64,000 nt of DNA from Gemmiger formicilis (GTDB lineage Bacteria > Bacillota > Clostridia > Oscillospirales > Ruminococcaceae), in NCBI RefSeq assembly GCF_024462815.1, contig NZ_JANGCG010000011.1, positions 37,784-101,783 of the forward strand, written 5' to 3'. The notes beneath the pieces were generated by a model that was not told the origin of the DNA, searched no databases, and saw only the letters and a program-made list of their open reading frames with translations. Numbering within the stretch: the first letter of the stretch is position 1; each line of letters begins with the position of its first letter. The position numbers were made by a program, and so were the translations under genes. This document shows, one piece after another, positions 16,320-25,977 of this stretch.

Positions 16320-18741
16320 GTTCGTTTTCTCCTTTCCCGGTTTCACCAAGTTTTGTTGTCATAATGCTGTAAAGTTCATTGTCCTTCGGGAAGTCATCCA
16401 CAAAAGGCAGGATCACATTACCGAAGAAGATCAGCCCCTCGCCGGGGCCTGCGTTGCTGATATGCGCCGCCTGCTGGTTGGAGATATTCAGGCGCTCGCA
16501 GAGGATTTTCCTGTCTCCGCTGGCCTGGTTCAGAAGGTACACAAAATCGCTGTTTTCAAAGATGTTCTCGATCTCCGGGGAGGAAAGCAGGTCCTTAATA
16601 TTCTGCGTGATCCCCGTGGGGATACCGCCCCATTTGCGAAAGCGTTTCCAAATTTCCACGCTCCAGGAACCAACCTCGCCCCGCAGCAGAAGGTGGAACT
16701 CGTCTACGAAGTACCAGGTGGATTTGCCCTGATCCCGGTTTTGGGAAACACGGTTCCATACCTGGTCCTGGATCACCAGCATACCCAGGCTTTTGAGCTG
16801 CTTTCCCAGCTCCTTGATATCGAAGCAGACAATGCGGTTGTTGATATCCACGTTGGTACGGTGGTTAAAAACATTCAGGCTGCCATGCACATACAGTTCC
16901 AGTGCCGCCGCGATCCGCTGTGCCTCCGGCTCCGGCTGCCGTTTGATCTCGTCATACAAATCTTCCAGCAGCGGCATATTCTCCGGGCGGGGGTCTGCAA
17001 TATAGGGGCGGTACACGATCCGCACAGCACGGTCAATGACCGTTTTCTCCACCGGCTCCAGACCGTTCCGTCCGCCTGCCGCCAGTTCGCAGAACGACAG
17101 GATAAAGTCGGATTTCAGCGCCAGCGGGTTATCGTCCTCGCTATAATTGAGGTTGATATCCATAGGATTCACATACTGCGTGCTGGTAGGTGAGATTTTG
17201 ATGACCTGTCCTTCCAGACGGTTCACCAACGGAAAATATTCAGCCTCCGGGTCGCAGATCAGGATATCGTCCTTTGTATTCAGGAACACACCCACGATGG
17301 AACGCTTTGCGGAAAAACTCTTGCCGCTGCCGGGCGTACCTAAGATCATGCCGTTGGGCGTTTTCAGCTTTTTGCGGTCAGCAAGGATCATATTACCGGA
17401 AGTGGCATTGAGCCCGTAGTAAAGAGCTTCGCCGCCGTGGAAAATCTCCTGTGTGGTGAAGGGAACGAACACCGCCACCGCCGAAGTGGTAAGCCCGCGC
17501 TGTATCTTAATGCGGTTGACACCCAGGGGCAGAGCCGACACAAAGCCGTCCTCCTGCTGAAAGTCCAGCCGCACCAGGGAGCAGTTATATTTCTGCGCCA
17601 CGCTTGCCGCACGGAGAAGGTCATTTTCCAACTTTTGCTTGCTGTCCGCAAAGTTCACCACCAGAAAGGTCATCAGGAACATCCGCTCATTTCTGCTTTG
17701 CAGGTCACGGAGGATGTTCTTTGCCTCTCCTGCGTAGGTGGCAAGGTCGGTGGGGATGATATCCATATCGAAACCTTCCCGCACCGCCTTTTTCTGCGCG
17801 TCGATCTTCATACTGTCAATGTCGGTGATTTTCCGCTTGACCGTTTTGATCGCCTCGTTCTGATCCATGCTGCGGATATGGAGGCTGACAAGCAGCCCGC
17901 TGTCTGTATCCAGCAGTTCGGTGAGCATACGGTCATCCATTTCCGGTGCGCTGATCCGCAGAAAGGACACGGCGCAGAATTTATCTGCCATCGTGAACTT
18001 CCGTGCTTCACCGAAGCGGAAGGAAGATGGTGCGATAAAATCCTGGACCGACAGGCCGGAAGGGGCAAGCCAGTTCCATTCAAAGGCAAACCGTTCCCCG
18101 TCCGGGTGCAGGATGCCGTGGAGCATTTCCAGCCACTCCTTGCCGCCAAGCTCCTTTGCCAAAGCACCCATGACCTTGAAATGGTTAAGGGCGTCCATGA
18201 CAATCCGGGAAAACCGTGCCCGTGCGGTTTTGCTGTCCCGTGCCTCGATGGTGAGGGTCAGATACTTCGTTTTGATAAGACCGTTGTTGCCCCGTTCAAG
18301 CTGCTTGCGGAGCATTTGCGTGTAAAGCTCACGGATATGGTCGAAGTGATCTCCCTGCGCCGCGATCTCGATACGCTTCACAAAATCCTCCCGGTTCATG
18401 CGGCGGCTCACAAGAGATAGCTGCATCCCGATAGAAGCGTCATGGGCGTTATACATATCGCAGAGGGCTTCAAAGATTGCCGTCTGGTCGTCAGGCTTTG
18501 CAAGCTGATAATTCACATCCTCGAACTCGATACACTTCGACCAGGTGTGGTCGTCCAGCTTGCACAGGCCGTCCGGGTACATCTGGCGGAACGGTAAGGT
18601 GTCCTGTGCGGAATGTACCTTGCCGTCGCCTCTGGCGGTTTCCAGGATACGGCTGATCTCACGCTTTTCTGCGGCGGTCAGTTTTACCGCGGCTTTTGCC
18701 GCCTGCCGTGCCTGCGGCTCTGGCTTTCGCTTTCTGAACAA
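16312..18741 (-). CDS. virB4: VirB4-like (CD1110-family) conjugation ATPase
   Basis: An 809-aa protein. The N-terminal ~430 residues are the VirB4/TraC-type region. The ATPase domain has Walker A GTPGSGKSFSAKR near residue 467, Walker B YFVDEFHLLL and later GGIPTGITQN. It powers assembly of, and transport through, the type IV secretion channel at the inner face of the membrane. The start overlaps prgI by 83 bp in another frame. No damage is visible. Confidence 0.93.
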   Translation of the reverse strand: MFRKRKPEPQARQAAKAAVKLTAAEKREISRILETARGDGKVHSAQDTLPFRQMYPDGLCKLDDHTWSKCIEFEDVNYQLAKPDDQTAIFEALCDMYNAHDASIGMQLSLVSRRMNREDFVKRIEIAAQGDHFDHIRELYTQMLRKQLERGNNGLIKTKYLTLTIEARDSKTARARFSRIVMDALNHFKVMGALAKELGGKEWLEMLHGILHPDGERFAFEWNWLAPSGLSVQDFIAPSSFRFGEARKFTMADKFCAVSFLRISAPEMDDRMLTELLDTDSGLLVSLHIRSMDQNEAIKTVKRKITDIDSMKIDAQKKAVREGFDMDIIPTDLATYAGEAKNILRDLQSRNERMFLMTFLVVNFADSKQKLENDLLRAASVAQKYNCSLVRLDFQQEDGFVSALPLGVNRIKIQRGLTTSAVAVFVPFTTQEIFHGGEALYYGLNATSGNMILADRKKLKTPNGMILGTPGSGKSFSAKRSIVGVFLNTKDDILICDPEAEYFPLVNRLEGQVIKISPTSTQYVNPMDINLNYSEDDNPLALKSDFILSFCELAAGGRNGLEPVEKTVIDRAVRIVYRPYIADPRPENMPLLEDLYDEIKRQPEPEAQRIAAALELYVHGSLNVFNHRTNVDINNRIVCFDIKELGKQLKSLGMLVIQDQVWNRVSQNRDQGKSTWYFVDEFHLLLRGEVGSWSVEIWKRFRKWGGIPTGITQNIKDLLSSPEIENIFENSDFVYLLNQASGDRKILCERLNISNQQAAHISNAGPGEGLIFFGNVILPFVDDFPKDNELYSIMTTKLGETGKGENEHE

Positions 18742-19093
18742 TGGCTTTCACCTCCTTTTCCGCCTGGGCCTGCCGCTCCAGGGCTACATAGAAATTGTTT
18801 GTCTGGTAAGGCCGTTCCTTCGTCCGCAGGAACATACAGCGGATGACTTGTCCGGCCACCACCTCCAGGGGTTGACCATGCCGCTCATACATGGCAAGCA
18901 GAAAGAACGGGAGCATGACGATAATCATGCAGAACGCGGCGGCGCTGTTGCTGGCCGTGCGTCTGAGCAAAAAGAAAAGCGGTACTCCGATGAGTGCCGC
19001 CGCTCCGAAACATATAAGCTGCCGTTTGGTAAGCCCAAACAGCACTTTGGATTTTACTTTCGTCAAATCCTTTGGAATGGTTACATACGCCAA
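18659..19093 (-). CDS. prgI: PrgI family membrane protein
   Basis: A 144-aa protein with MAYVTIPKDLTKVKSKVLFG and two adjacent membrane segments (LICFGAAALIGVPLFFLL and AAFCMIIVMLPFFLLAMY), then a basic tail (KSRGKTDRRRKA). PrgI is the VirB3-like partner of VirB4 in Gram-positive conjugation systems and always lies just upstream of it. The long overlap with virB4 suggests coupled translation. Confidence 0.9.
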   Translation of the reverse strand: MAYVTIPKDLTKVKSKVLFGLTKRQLICFGAAALIGVPLFFLLRRTASNSAAAFCMIIVMLPFFLLAMYERHGQPLEVVAGQVIRCMFLRTKERPYQTNNFYVALERQAQAEKEVKAIVQKAKARAAGTAGGKSRGKTDRRRKA

Positions 19094-19107
19094 TTTATCA
19101 AGCCTCC

Positions 19108-19977
19108 TTAATGCGCTCCGAACAGGCTCTTAGAGAGGCTGCCGGTCTTGAACAGGGCGAAGCACAGCAGGACCGTGTAGCCCATGCAGGCCCATATCGC
19201 GCCTGAGATATTTCCGTCCGTGGCGATACTCTGTACCAAAACAGAGTAGATTCCCACGCACACCATGATTAGAAATGCCTGGAACGCCAATGCAAACAGG
19301 GATTTCAAGTAGTTCTGTCCTGTATGGCTCCAATCCCGGTTTGTCATAGTGGCAAGCGGAATCGGTCCAACGGAAGTTGTCAAATACACCTCAATCATGC
19401 GACCATAGATGACAAGCATGATACAGATGGAAAGGGCATTCATGGTAAGCCCCACGAAAAGGGACTGGAACCACAGCCCGAGCAGTTCTCCCGTGCCCAG
19501 GGCTTCAAGCTGCGCCTCCATATCCGTGATGACGCTGCTGATATCAATGGAGGTATTCCCAATGATGACGCCCGCGCTGCTGTTCACAACGCTTTGCCCC
19601 ACATCGAAGATACCCATGACGATATTCCATGTGTTCGTCACAATGAGAACGGCACAGAAGGTCTTGAAAATCCACTTGAAGAACATCCAGGTGTCTACAT
19701 CGTGCAGATTGTTTTTCTCTGTCACAAGCTGGATCAGCTCATAACACATTACGAATGTCAGGATAACCCCGGCGATTGGAACGATCACCGTTTCAGAGAG
19801 GTTTCGGATCATAGAAAAGACGCCGCTGTTCCATGCCAGCGGCGTCTGTCCCACTTCACCGGCGATCTCGCCTACTTTGGTATTGACCGTATCGAACATG
19901 CCCGACAGGTTTCCCGTGATCCCCTCGATGAGCAGCCCTCGGAGCCATTCATCGAGTTTGTCGAGTATGCCGCCCAT
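19108..19977 (-). CDS. VirB6/TrbL-like (CD1112-family) channel protein
   Basis: A 289-aa polytopic membrane protein. It begins with an amphipathic MGGILDKLDEWLRGLL helix, and five or six membrane segments follow (for example VIVPIAGVILTFVMCYEL, IFKTFCAVLIVTNTWNIV, WACMGYTVLLCFALF). Place and layout match the CD1112 family, the inner-membrane channel component of Tn1549-type ICEs. It sits directly downstream of maff2 in the restored gene order. Confidence 0.88.
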   Translation of the reverse strand: MGGILDKLDEWLRGLLIEGITGNLSGMFDTVNTKVGEIAGEVGQTPLAWNSGVFSMIRNLSETVIVPIAGVILTFVMCYELIQLVTEKNNLHDVDTWMFFKWIFKTFCAVLIVTNTWNIVMGIFDVGQSVVNSSAGVIIGNTSIDISSVITDMEAQLEALGTGELLGLWFQSLFVGLTMNALSICIMLVIYGRMIEVYLTTSVGPIPLATMTNRDWSHTGQNYLKSLFALAFQAFLIMVCVGIYSVLVQSIATDGNISGAIWACMGYTVLLCFALFKTGSLSKSLFGAH

Positions 19978-19997
19978 AAGCGATCACCGCCGGACGA

Positions 19998-20082
19998 TCA
20001 ACCGAACAGTCCGGAGAGCAGAGGTACAAGGGTGATGCCGATGAGGGCGACACCGCCGCCGGCCATCAACTGTTTTATCCCC
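19998..20082 (-). pseudogene. maff2, downstream part, split by elements A and B
   Basis: Reverse-strand GIKQLMAGGGVALIGITLVP then LLSGLFG and a stop is the C-terminal half of a Maff2-family membrane protein. The N-terminal half is 22 kb away at 42045-42173. Joining them through a CAG codon gives an intact Maff2 of normal length, about 72 residues (NPASNAQGIKQLMAGGG at the seam). Confidence 0.9.
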
Positions 20083-20172
20083 AATTAGGTGTAAAACTCT
20101 GCTCGATGGCGGGCGGCGGCGTACAAAAAATCTATATGGTATTTTTTAAGAGAACCGTCCCGGCGGGACAGG

Positions 20173-21843
20173 TCAGGCAGTGACCTGTTCCACCTCCGGG
20201 ATGGGTTTGAGATTAAAATGAATTTCGATAGAAATGTGTCTTGTTTTATCTTCGTCAATGCGCTCATGCACGACGATTTCTTTGATTAAGCGGTTGAGGG
20301 TGGCTGCGTCCAGCTCTGTGATGTTGGCGTATTCCTGAATGGCTTCCACCCATTGTTTTGCGTCATTGGCAAGCTGGACTTCATCGGACAGCCGCTTTCT
20401 GCCCTCGGACACTTTTGTTTTAAGCTCCGTCTGCTCGGTCTGTGTCTTTTCCAGCATGGTGTTGAAATTCTGCTCACTGATACGCCCTGCAATCATATCC
20501 TCATAAAGCCGCATGACCATTTTGTCCAGAACCTCAATCCGTTCCTCGTCCCTTGTAAGGGAGCGTTCCATTGCTTCCCGCTGTTCCCGCTGCTCGGCTT
20601 CACAGGTATTGGTCAGGCGGTCAGCAACCGCTTCCCCGTCCATCAGGGCAGCTCTGGCACATTCCCGGATTTTCCGCAGCACATGGCTGTAAAGGGTGTC
20701 ATAGTCAATCCGGTGCTGGGTGCAGTGGTTCTTTCCAAAGGCATTGTAGGTCTTGCAGGAGTAAATCCGCTGGGGATGTTTTGCGTTTGTGTAGCGTATC
20801 GTCAGCGACTTCCCACACTCGCCGCATTTTATCAGTCCGGCAAACAGGCTGATTTCATTGGTCTGCCCCGGACGCTGGCGGGATTTCAGCTTGTTCTGCA
20901 CAATATCAAAGCTCATGCGGTCAATCAGCGGTTCGTGCTGTCCCTCAACCACAACCCAGTCCTCCGGTTTCTTTTCCCCAATCGTGCCGATTTTGAAGCG
21001 GTAGTCTTTTTTCTGGGAAGCAATCGCCCCGGTGTAGACGGGATTCATCAAAAGGTCTTTGATAACGGAGAAGTCCCACATATACCGCCCGTTTTCCGGG
21101 TCTTTCTTTTCCCATTTGGTGCGGGTATTGCGAAGCCCCCGTTCCCGGTTCCACCATGTGGGGCAGGGGATTTTTTCTTCCTCCAGCCGTCTGCGGATAT
21201 AGTTCGGACCATGACCGTTTAGGGCATATCCGAAAATCAGCCGCACAATCGGGGCGGTTTCCTCGTCAATGAGCAGATGGTTTTTGTCCTCCGGGTCTTT
21301 CCGATACCCAAACGGGGCAAGACACCCGGTAAACTGTCCTTTCTGCGCTTTCAGAAGATAAGAGGAATGGACTTTCTTGGAAATATCCTTGCTGTACATC
21401 TCGTTCAGGATATTCTTGAACGGGGCAATGTCGTTGTTATCCCGTAAGGTGTCGATACCGTCATTCATGGCGATATAGCGCACCCCGTTTCTTGGGAAAA
21501 AGTCCTCAATCAAATGCCCGGTTTGCAGATAGTTACGCCCCAGTCGGCTGAGGTCTTTCGTGATAACAAGGTTGATTTGCCTGCGCTCAATGGATCTCAA
21601 CATTCTCTGTAAATCAGGACGCTCCATATTAAGACCTGTGAAGCCATCGTCCTGATAGACTGCCACAACCTCCCATCCCTGCTTTTCGCAGTATTTTTCC
21701 AGCATATCACGCTGGTTTGCGATACTGGCACTTTCGCCTTGCAGGTCATCGTCCTTTGACAGTCTGCAATAGACCGCTGCACGATAGCCCCCGGCAAGTG
21801 CCGAACCGATTGTTCTGTATTCCATTTCGTTCATCATAGCCAT
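20173..21843 (-). CDS. Large serine recombinase of element A
   Basis: A 556-aa protein. The catalytic serine is in VYCRLSKDD (Ser29), with the VITKDLSRLGRNYLQTG helix after it, then a recombinase domain, a zinc ribbon (CGECGKSL and later Cys residues) and a DUF4368-type tail (ISIEIHFNLKPIPEV). It should have catalysed insertion into maff2. The start codon follows the stop of the TnpW-like gene directly (TAAATG), so translation is coupled. The stop lies about 90 bp from the left end of the element. Confidence 0.93.
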   Translation of the reverse strand: MAMMNEMEYRTIGSALAGGYRAAVYCRLSKDDDLQGESASIANQRDMLEKYCEKQGWEVVAVYQDDGFTGLNMERPDLQRMLRSIERRQINLVITKDLSRLGRNYLQTGHLIEDFFPRNGVRYIAMNDGIDTLRDNNDIAPFKNILNEMYSKDISKKVHSSYLLKAQKGQFTGCLAPFGYRKDPEDKNHLLIDEETAPIVRLIFGYALNGHGPNYIRRRLEEEKIPCPTWWNRERGLRNTRTKWEKKDPENGRYMWDFSVIKDLLMNPVYTGAIASQKKDYRFKIGTIGEKKPEDWVVVEGQHEPLIDRMSFDIVQNKLKSRQRPGQTNEISLFAGLIKCGECGKSLTIRYTNAKHPQRIYSCKTYNAFGKNHCTQHRIDYDTLYSHVLRKIRECARAALMDGEAVADRLTNTCEAEQREQREAMERSLTRDEERIEVLDKMVMRLYEDMIAGRISEQNFNTMLEKTQTEQTELKTKVSEGRKRLSDEVQLANDAKQWVEAIQEYANITELDAATLNRLIKEIVVHERIDEDKTRHISIEIHFNLKPIPEVEQVTA

Positions 21844-22041
21844 TTACCCACACAATCCAGACGGTATCCGGCTCTTTTGAACCTCATCTTCATTATACTT
21901 CAATTCTTTCTTTTTAGCAAGATATTCTTTTGTATTTGACTTGCCGTATTTCTGGGAAATCAGGCTGACGAACACATCGGTGGCGTCCAGCTCCCCGTCA
22001 AATACAGTGGTCACATGAATCTCTGTTTTGTTTTTTGCCAT
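21844..22041 (-). CDS. Small TnpW-like protein upstream of recombinase A
   Basis: A 65-aa protein, TEIHVTTVFDGELDATDVF then VSLISQKYGKSNTKEYLA. The pattern of a short beta-strand pair followed by an S/D-x-x-D-x-F helix resembles TnpW. It is coupled to the recombinase (stop and start adjacent), which suggests it helps or controls the recombinase. The family link is a weak pattern match. Confidence 0.6.
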   Translation of the reverse strand: MAKNKTEIHVTTVFDGELDATDVFVSLISQKYGKSNTKEYLAKKKELKYNEDEVQKSRIPSGLCG

Positions 22042-22282
22042 AGGCAGTTATCCTCCATACATGAAAATAGCCAGACAGAGGGTGTCGGCAACGAAGTCCG
22101 GCAACGGGCTTCAAAAGACCTTGCAAACAATCTCAATCTGGCGGTGGTTACTATTTATACTTTTCTTTTATTTTTCTGTTGTTTTGGTTGTCATAGGGGA
22201 GAAAAGCCCGCAGTTATGGGTTTTTCCCCGGCAACCGGCTCGGCAACGGGATAGCAACGAAGTCGGCAACGGGCTGTCATTT

Positions 22283-23677
22283 TCAGAATGGAAGCTCCAT
22301 CTGCTCCGTGACCTCCACAAAACCGTCCATAGATTTTTCGGGCGGGTTGTCGGTGTCCGTTGCCGGGATTTCACGCTCCCAGCCCTTTTGTCTGCCATAT
22401 TCCGCAAACATTCTTGGATTGGAAAAGTAGTTCCACCCGGTAATGCACTGGTTCATTATCTCGTTGATTTCCCGGATTTCCCATTGCTTCGGCTCGTCAA
22501 AGGTGTGATTTAAGGCTTCCTTGTAGAGCTGCTTGGAACAGACCGTTTCCCCGGTGTACTTATCAAGGTAAGCCTGTATCATCCCGGCTTTGGTGTCCTC
22601 CGGCATAAAATCCCGCTGGTGTTCTTTGAGATACCGCTGCATGGCTGGGCTGAATGACAGCTTGTACCTGCCGCTTCGGTAAATCTCCATTGCTTCCGCC
22701 CACATCTGGCTGATATAGGCTCTGGAAGCGGCTTCGTCCTCCAAAATGTGAACCTCGGCTTGCTCCGGGTACACCATGACCGGGATAAATCGGCGGTTGC
22801 CGGAACGGTCAAGGGGGAGAAAGTCAAGGGCGTTGGAAGTACCGCCGAACACGCACTGACGGGGACGGTCTGCCGGGTGGGTTTCATAGGGTATCTTATA
22901 AACCTCTTTCTGTCGGCTTAGAAAAGACTTGATTTCCTCAATGCTCTTGGCATTGGCGGTTGCCATCATTTCCGACATTTCAATTATCCAGTGACCTTGC
23001 AGCTTGCGGTACACGTTATCATCGTCCAGCTTCCGCAAATCATCGGAAAACCACTCGTCCCGGACTGCCAGCAGACGGAAGAAGGTGGACTTGCCAGCCC
23101 CCTGACCGCCTACCAGACACAGCATGATTTCAAACTTGCTTCCGGGCTTAAATGCCCTTGTAATCGCCCCCAAAAGAAACAGCTTTAGGGCTTCATAGGT
23201 GTAATCGTCCACATCCGCCCCCAGAAAGTGCCGCAGACAGAAGCGGATGCGCTCCGTCCCGTCCCATGCAAGGCTGTTCAGAAAATCCCGGATGGGGTGG
23301 TACTTATTCTCATTCGCCACAATCCCGATGGCGGTTTCAATCTTTTTCTCACTGGTCAGCCCGTAGGTTTCCTCCAGATAGAGAAGCAGATACTTCATGT
23401 CTGTATCGGTCAGGGCTGTGCTTTCTCTGTGAAAACCGATGGGCTTTATGATGTCCTTTCGGTCGGTCAGGATGTTATAGGCGATTGCCCCGGCAAGCAC
23501 CGGGTCACGCTGGAATACGGTCAGGCAGTTCCGTATGCTCTGGCGGACACCGCCTTTCTCGGTGGTTTCCAGAGTTGCCTTTACTTCCTCAACGCTCTGG
23601 GGCGGCTGCATGGCGTTCATGGTGTTTTTTAGTTCTTGCTGCGTCTGCGGCGGCAAGCTCTGCCATTCGCTGTTCAA
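22283..23677 (-). CDS. VirE/VapE-type helicase
   Basis: A 464-aa protein. The ATPase domain has Walker A GGQGAGKSTFFRLLA, then WIIEMSEM (Walker B) and the FGGTSNALDFLPLDRSGNRRF segment typical of the virulence-associated E family (superfamily 3-like helicases of mobile elements). It overlaps the CHC2 protein by 89 bp. The two together should make the primase-helicase of element A. There is a gap of 241 bp between its stop and the TnpW-like gene, in which I see nothing clear. Confidence 0.88.
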   Translation of the reverse strand: MNSEWQSLPPQTQQELKNTMNAMQPPQSVEEVKATLETTEKGGVRQSIRNCLTVFQRDPVLAGAIAYNILTDRKDIIKPIGFHRESTALTDTDMKYLLLYLEETYGLTSEKKIETAIGIVANENKYHPIRDFLNSLAWDGTERIRFCLRHFLGADVDDYTYEALKLFLLGAITRAFKPGSKFEIMLCLVGGQGAGKSTFFRLLAVRDEWFSDDLRKLDDDNVYRKLQGHWIIEMSEMMATANAKSIEEIKSFLSRQKEVYKIPYETHPADRPRQCVFGGTSNALDFLPLDRSGNRRFIPVMVYPEQAEVHILEDEAASRAYISQMWAEAMEIYRSGRYKLSFSPAMQRYLKEHQRDFMPEDTKAGMIQAYLDKYTGETVCSKQLYKEALNHTFDEPKQWEIREINEIMNQCITGWNYFSNPRMFAEYGRQKGWEREIPATDTDNPPEKSMDGFVEVTEQMELPF

Positions 23678-24233
23678 GCTGTATCACATCCTTTCCATGT
23701 TCCGTAATCAGTGAAGCGATTTCCTCCGTATCCCCAAACAGCAGCACATCCAGCAGATATTCCACATGGGCTTGCTTCTGCAAGGCTTCCACGAACCGGG
23801 GATGAAACGCTTCCTCCGGGGAGTGCGGGGCATAGTCGGTTTTCCATACCCGTAAGAGGTGTAGATAATCGGCAAGGACACGGAAGCAATGTGCCTTTGC
23901 TTCCCGGAACTGTTCTTCCGGGGATTTCTGCCGGGGCTTGGGCTTCCTTGCCCTGCCCGGTGGCTTCCAGTCCTCATAGGCAAGCCCGAAGTCACTCGCC
24001 AACTGTGCGGCGGCTTCCTTTTTCCCCAGCCCGTACAGGGCAGCTACAAAATCAATCACATCCCCATCTGCACCACATCCGAAGCAGTGGAAACGCTTGT
24101 CCAGCTTCATGCTGGGGGTCTTATCGTTGTGGAACGGGCAGCAAGCCATCCCGTTTCTGTTTACCCGGATTCCGTAATGCTCCGCAGCCTGTCTTGTCGT
24201 AACGGACTGCTTCACAGCTTCAAATACATTCAA
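23589..24233 (-). CDS. CHC2 zinc-finger primase-like protein
   Basis: A 214-aa protein with the CHC2 zinc finger CCPFHNDKTPSMKL then FHCFGCGADGDVIDFV (about residues 30-65), as at the N-terminus of DnaG. The toprim domain is absent, so it probably works with the VirE helicase. The start is taken as TTG at 24233, with GGAGGA six bases before it and the usual NVFEAVKQSVTTRQ following. No ATG is well placed. Confidence 0.85.
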   Translation of the reverse strand: MNVFEAVKQSVTTRQAAEHYGIRVNRNGMACCPFHNDKTPSMKLDKRFHCFGCGADGDVIDFVAALYGLGKKEAAAQLASDFGLAYEDWKPPGRARKPKPRQKSPEEQFREAKAHCFRVLADYLHLLRVWKTDYAPHSPEEAFHPRFVEALQKQAHVEYLLDVLLFGDTEEIASLITEHGKDVIQLEQRMAELAAADAARTKKHHERHAAAPER

Positions 24234-24249
24234 ATCAATTCCTCCTTGT

Positions 24250-24298
24250 AAAAAAGAAAAGGCACTTATCATTCTCAATCTGAAAATGGCAAGTGCCT
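24250..24298 (-). terminator. Terminator between mobA and primase of element A
   Basis: AGGCACTT and AAGTGCCT form a stem, then TTTTCTTTTTT on the minus strand. It lies directly after the mobA stop and just before the ribosome site of the primase, so the primase must have another source of transcripts or rely on read-through. Confidence 0.75.
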
Positions 24299-24299
24299 G

Positions 24300-25874
24300 T
24301 TAAAGTTCCATATCCTGTTGTTTGTGTTTCGTCTGCGCCGGGGCGTTTTTCTGTGCTCTCTTCTCGTCAGCCTTATCCTGCAAGACTTCTTTGAGGGGCT
24401 GCTTCTTGGGCGGCTCTTTGCTTTCCTCTGTGCCGGGTGTGGCTTTCCGTACCCAGTAGCGGATGTCCCACAGCTTCTTCAAATCTTCCTGCACCTCGGT
24501 CAACGGTACTTTCAAGTCTGCGATTTCGTCCACAAGCTTCGCCTGTTCCTGCAAAAGCTCCTTTTTCGTGCTGTCCTTATCGTCCGGGTGCTTGGCAAGG
24601 TAGGCACTGGCTTTCTCAAACCGGGCAACCTCCGGGTGTTCCAGCTTGAATTTTTCCTTAGTTTTCTTGAAAAATATCTTCTGGTATTTCTCATAAACGG
24701 GCTTACATTCCTTACAGTCCGTCCGGGCGGCAAGGATAGCGTCAATCACGTTGCTGCGGGTTTCCTTTGGCTTCATCTGCTTTCGGTAGTCGGCGGCAGA
24801 TTTCCCGGACGTTTCTATAAAGTTTTCCAAATCCTCCACGGTGGAAAGTCCCTTTCTCTGGAGATAGGACAGGGCTTCGCTGACTGCCTTTAAGTCTTTG
24901 GAAGTCCCCCGGCTTTGTCCCGCCCGTGTCCAGCTGCTCCGTTCTGCCTTTCGTATCTCCATATACTTCATCAGCAGATTGGGAAGAAAGACCGCTTCCT
25001 CCGCAGCTTTTTGGGCAAGCAGTTCATTCCGCTTTTCGCTAAGCTCCGCAATCCAGCCTTTGAGATTTTTAATAAGCTGCCGGATGGACTTCATCAAACT
25101 ATTGGCGGCTTTGATTTCTCGGTTCAGGTTGCCGATGTTCGTCTGAATCCCACGCTTTTCCATCTGCCGGACAGCAGCCCCTTCATGGACGGTAGGGATA
25201 ATATCAAGCCCCTGTCTTTCGTAAGAACGGAGATCTACTCGTTCCGGGCGGTTGTTGGCTTCCAGATAGCGGTTTTGGATGACCTCCCATTCATGCCGCC
25301 AGATTTCGCCATATTTGCGGTCGTTCCAGTCAACCGTATCTTCCTTGTGGCTTTTCCACCTGCCGGACGGGAGCTTGATTCGTTCCCCGTTCTTATCAAG
25401 TTCATAGACCTTGCGGCTCTTGGGAAGCCATTTCCCACGCTCATCCATTGCCCGCATGGTCAGCATGACATGGGCGTGTGGGTTTCCGTCCCCTTTGTCA
25501 TGGATGGCAAAATCCACGCACATTCCTTTGGAAACAAACTGCTGATTGCAGAAATCCCGGACAAGGGCGGCGTACTGGTCGGGCGGTATCTCTCTGGGAA
25601 TGGAAAGCACCCACCGCCTTGCAAGCTGGGAGTTCCATTGCTTCTCAACAGCTTCGGCAGCGTTCCAGAGGGTGTTGCGGTCTGTGTACTCCAGGGGAGC
25701 GTTTGCCGGGAGCAGGATTTCATTGTGGACGATACCACGCTTTTCCGGGTAGTGTTTTACTTCCTGGTCATATTCACAGAACAGCTTTTCGCCGCTCTGG
25801 TAAGCAGCGGCGGCAACCGCAGACTGGCGGTGGCTGCGCTGCACAATAGAGATTTCGTTGTGTGGACAGGGCAT
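24300..25874 (-). CDS. mobA: MobA/MobL-family relaxase of element A (MOBQ)
   Basis: A 524-aa protein. It begins with MPCPHNEISIVQRSHRQSAV and AAAAYQSGEKLF, and has the His cluster NPHAHVMLTMR. The C-terminal third is a long charged helix. GGAGGAACACAAA before the ATG settles the start. It acts on the oriT at 26889-26918. It is clearly related to the E1, E2 and E3 relaxases but more distant than they are from each other. Confidence 0.88.
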   Translation of the reverse strand: MPCPHNEISIVQRSHRQSAVAAAAYQSGEKLFCEYDQEVKHYPEKRGIVHNEILLPANAPLEYTDRNTLWNAAEAVEKQWNSQLARRWVLSIPREIPPDQYAALVRDFCNQQFVSKGMCVDFAIHDKGDGNPHAHVMLTMRAMDERGKWLPKSRKVYELDKNGERIKLPSGRWKSHKEDTVDWNDRKYGEIWRHEWEVIQNRYLEANNRPERVDLRSYERQGLDIIPTVHEGAAVRQMEKRGIQTNIGNLNREIKAANSLMKSIRQLIKNLKGWIAELSEKRNELLAQKAAEEAVFLPNLLMKYMEIRKAERSSWTRAGQSRGTSKDLKAVSEALSYLQRKGLSTVEDLENFIETSGKSAADYRKQMKPKETRSNVIDAILAARTDCKECKPVYEKYQKIFFKKTKEKFKLEHPEVARFEKASAYLAKHPDDKDSTKKELLQEQAKLVDEIADLKVPLTEVQEDLKKLWDIRYWVRKATPGTEESKEPPKKQPLKEVLQDKADEKRAQKNAPAQTKHKQQDMEL

Positions 25875-25906
25875 TTTGTGTTCCTCCTTTCCGTTTTTGG
25901 ACATAG

Positions 25907-25941
25907 AAAAAGCAGGATACCTTTTCAGATTTCCTGCTTGT
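25907..25941 (-). terminator. Terminator after the DUF2178 gene
   Basis: AAGCAGGA and TCCTGCTT form a stem, and TTTTTC follows on the minus strand. It separates the HTH/DUF2178 pair from mobA. Confidence 0.7.
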
Positions 25942-25977
25942 TGTGCCGCTGGGGGCGGCGGGTATTTAGTAATACAT

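Noticed and set aside
17437..18420. Plus-strand frame of 327 aa
   Set aside because: Antisense to virB4; no family resemblance.
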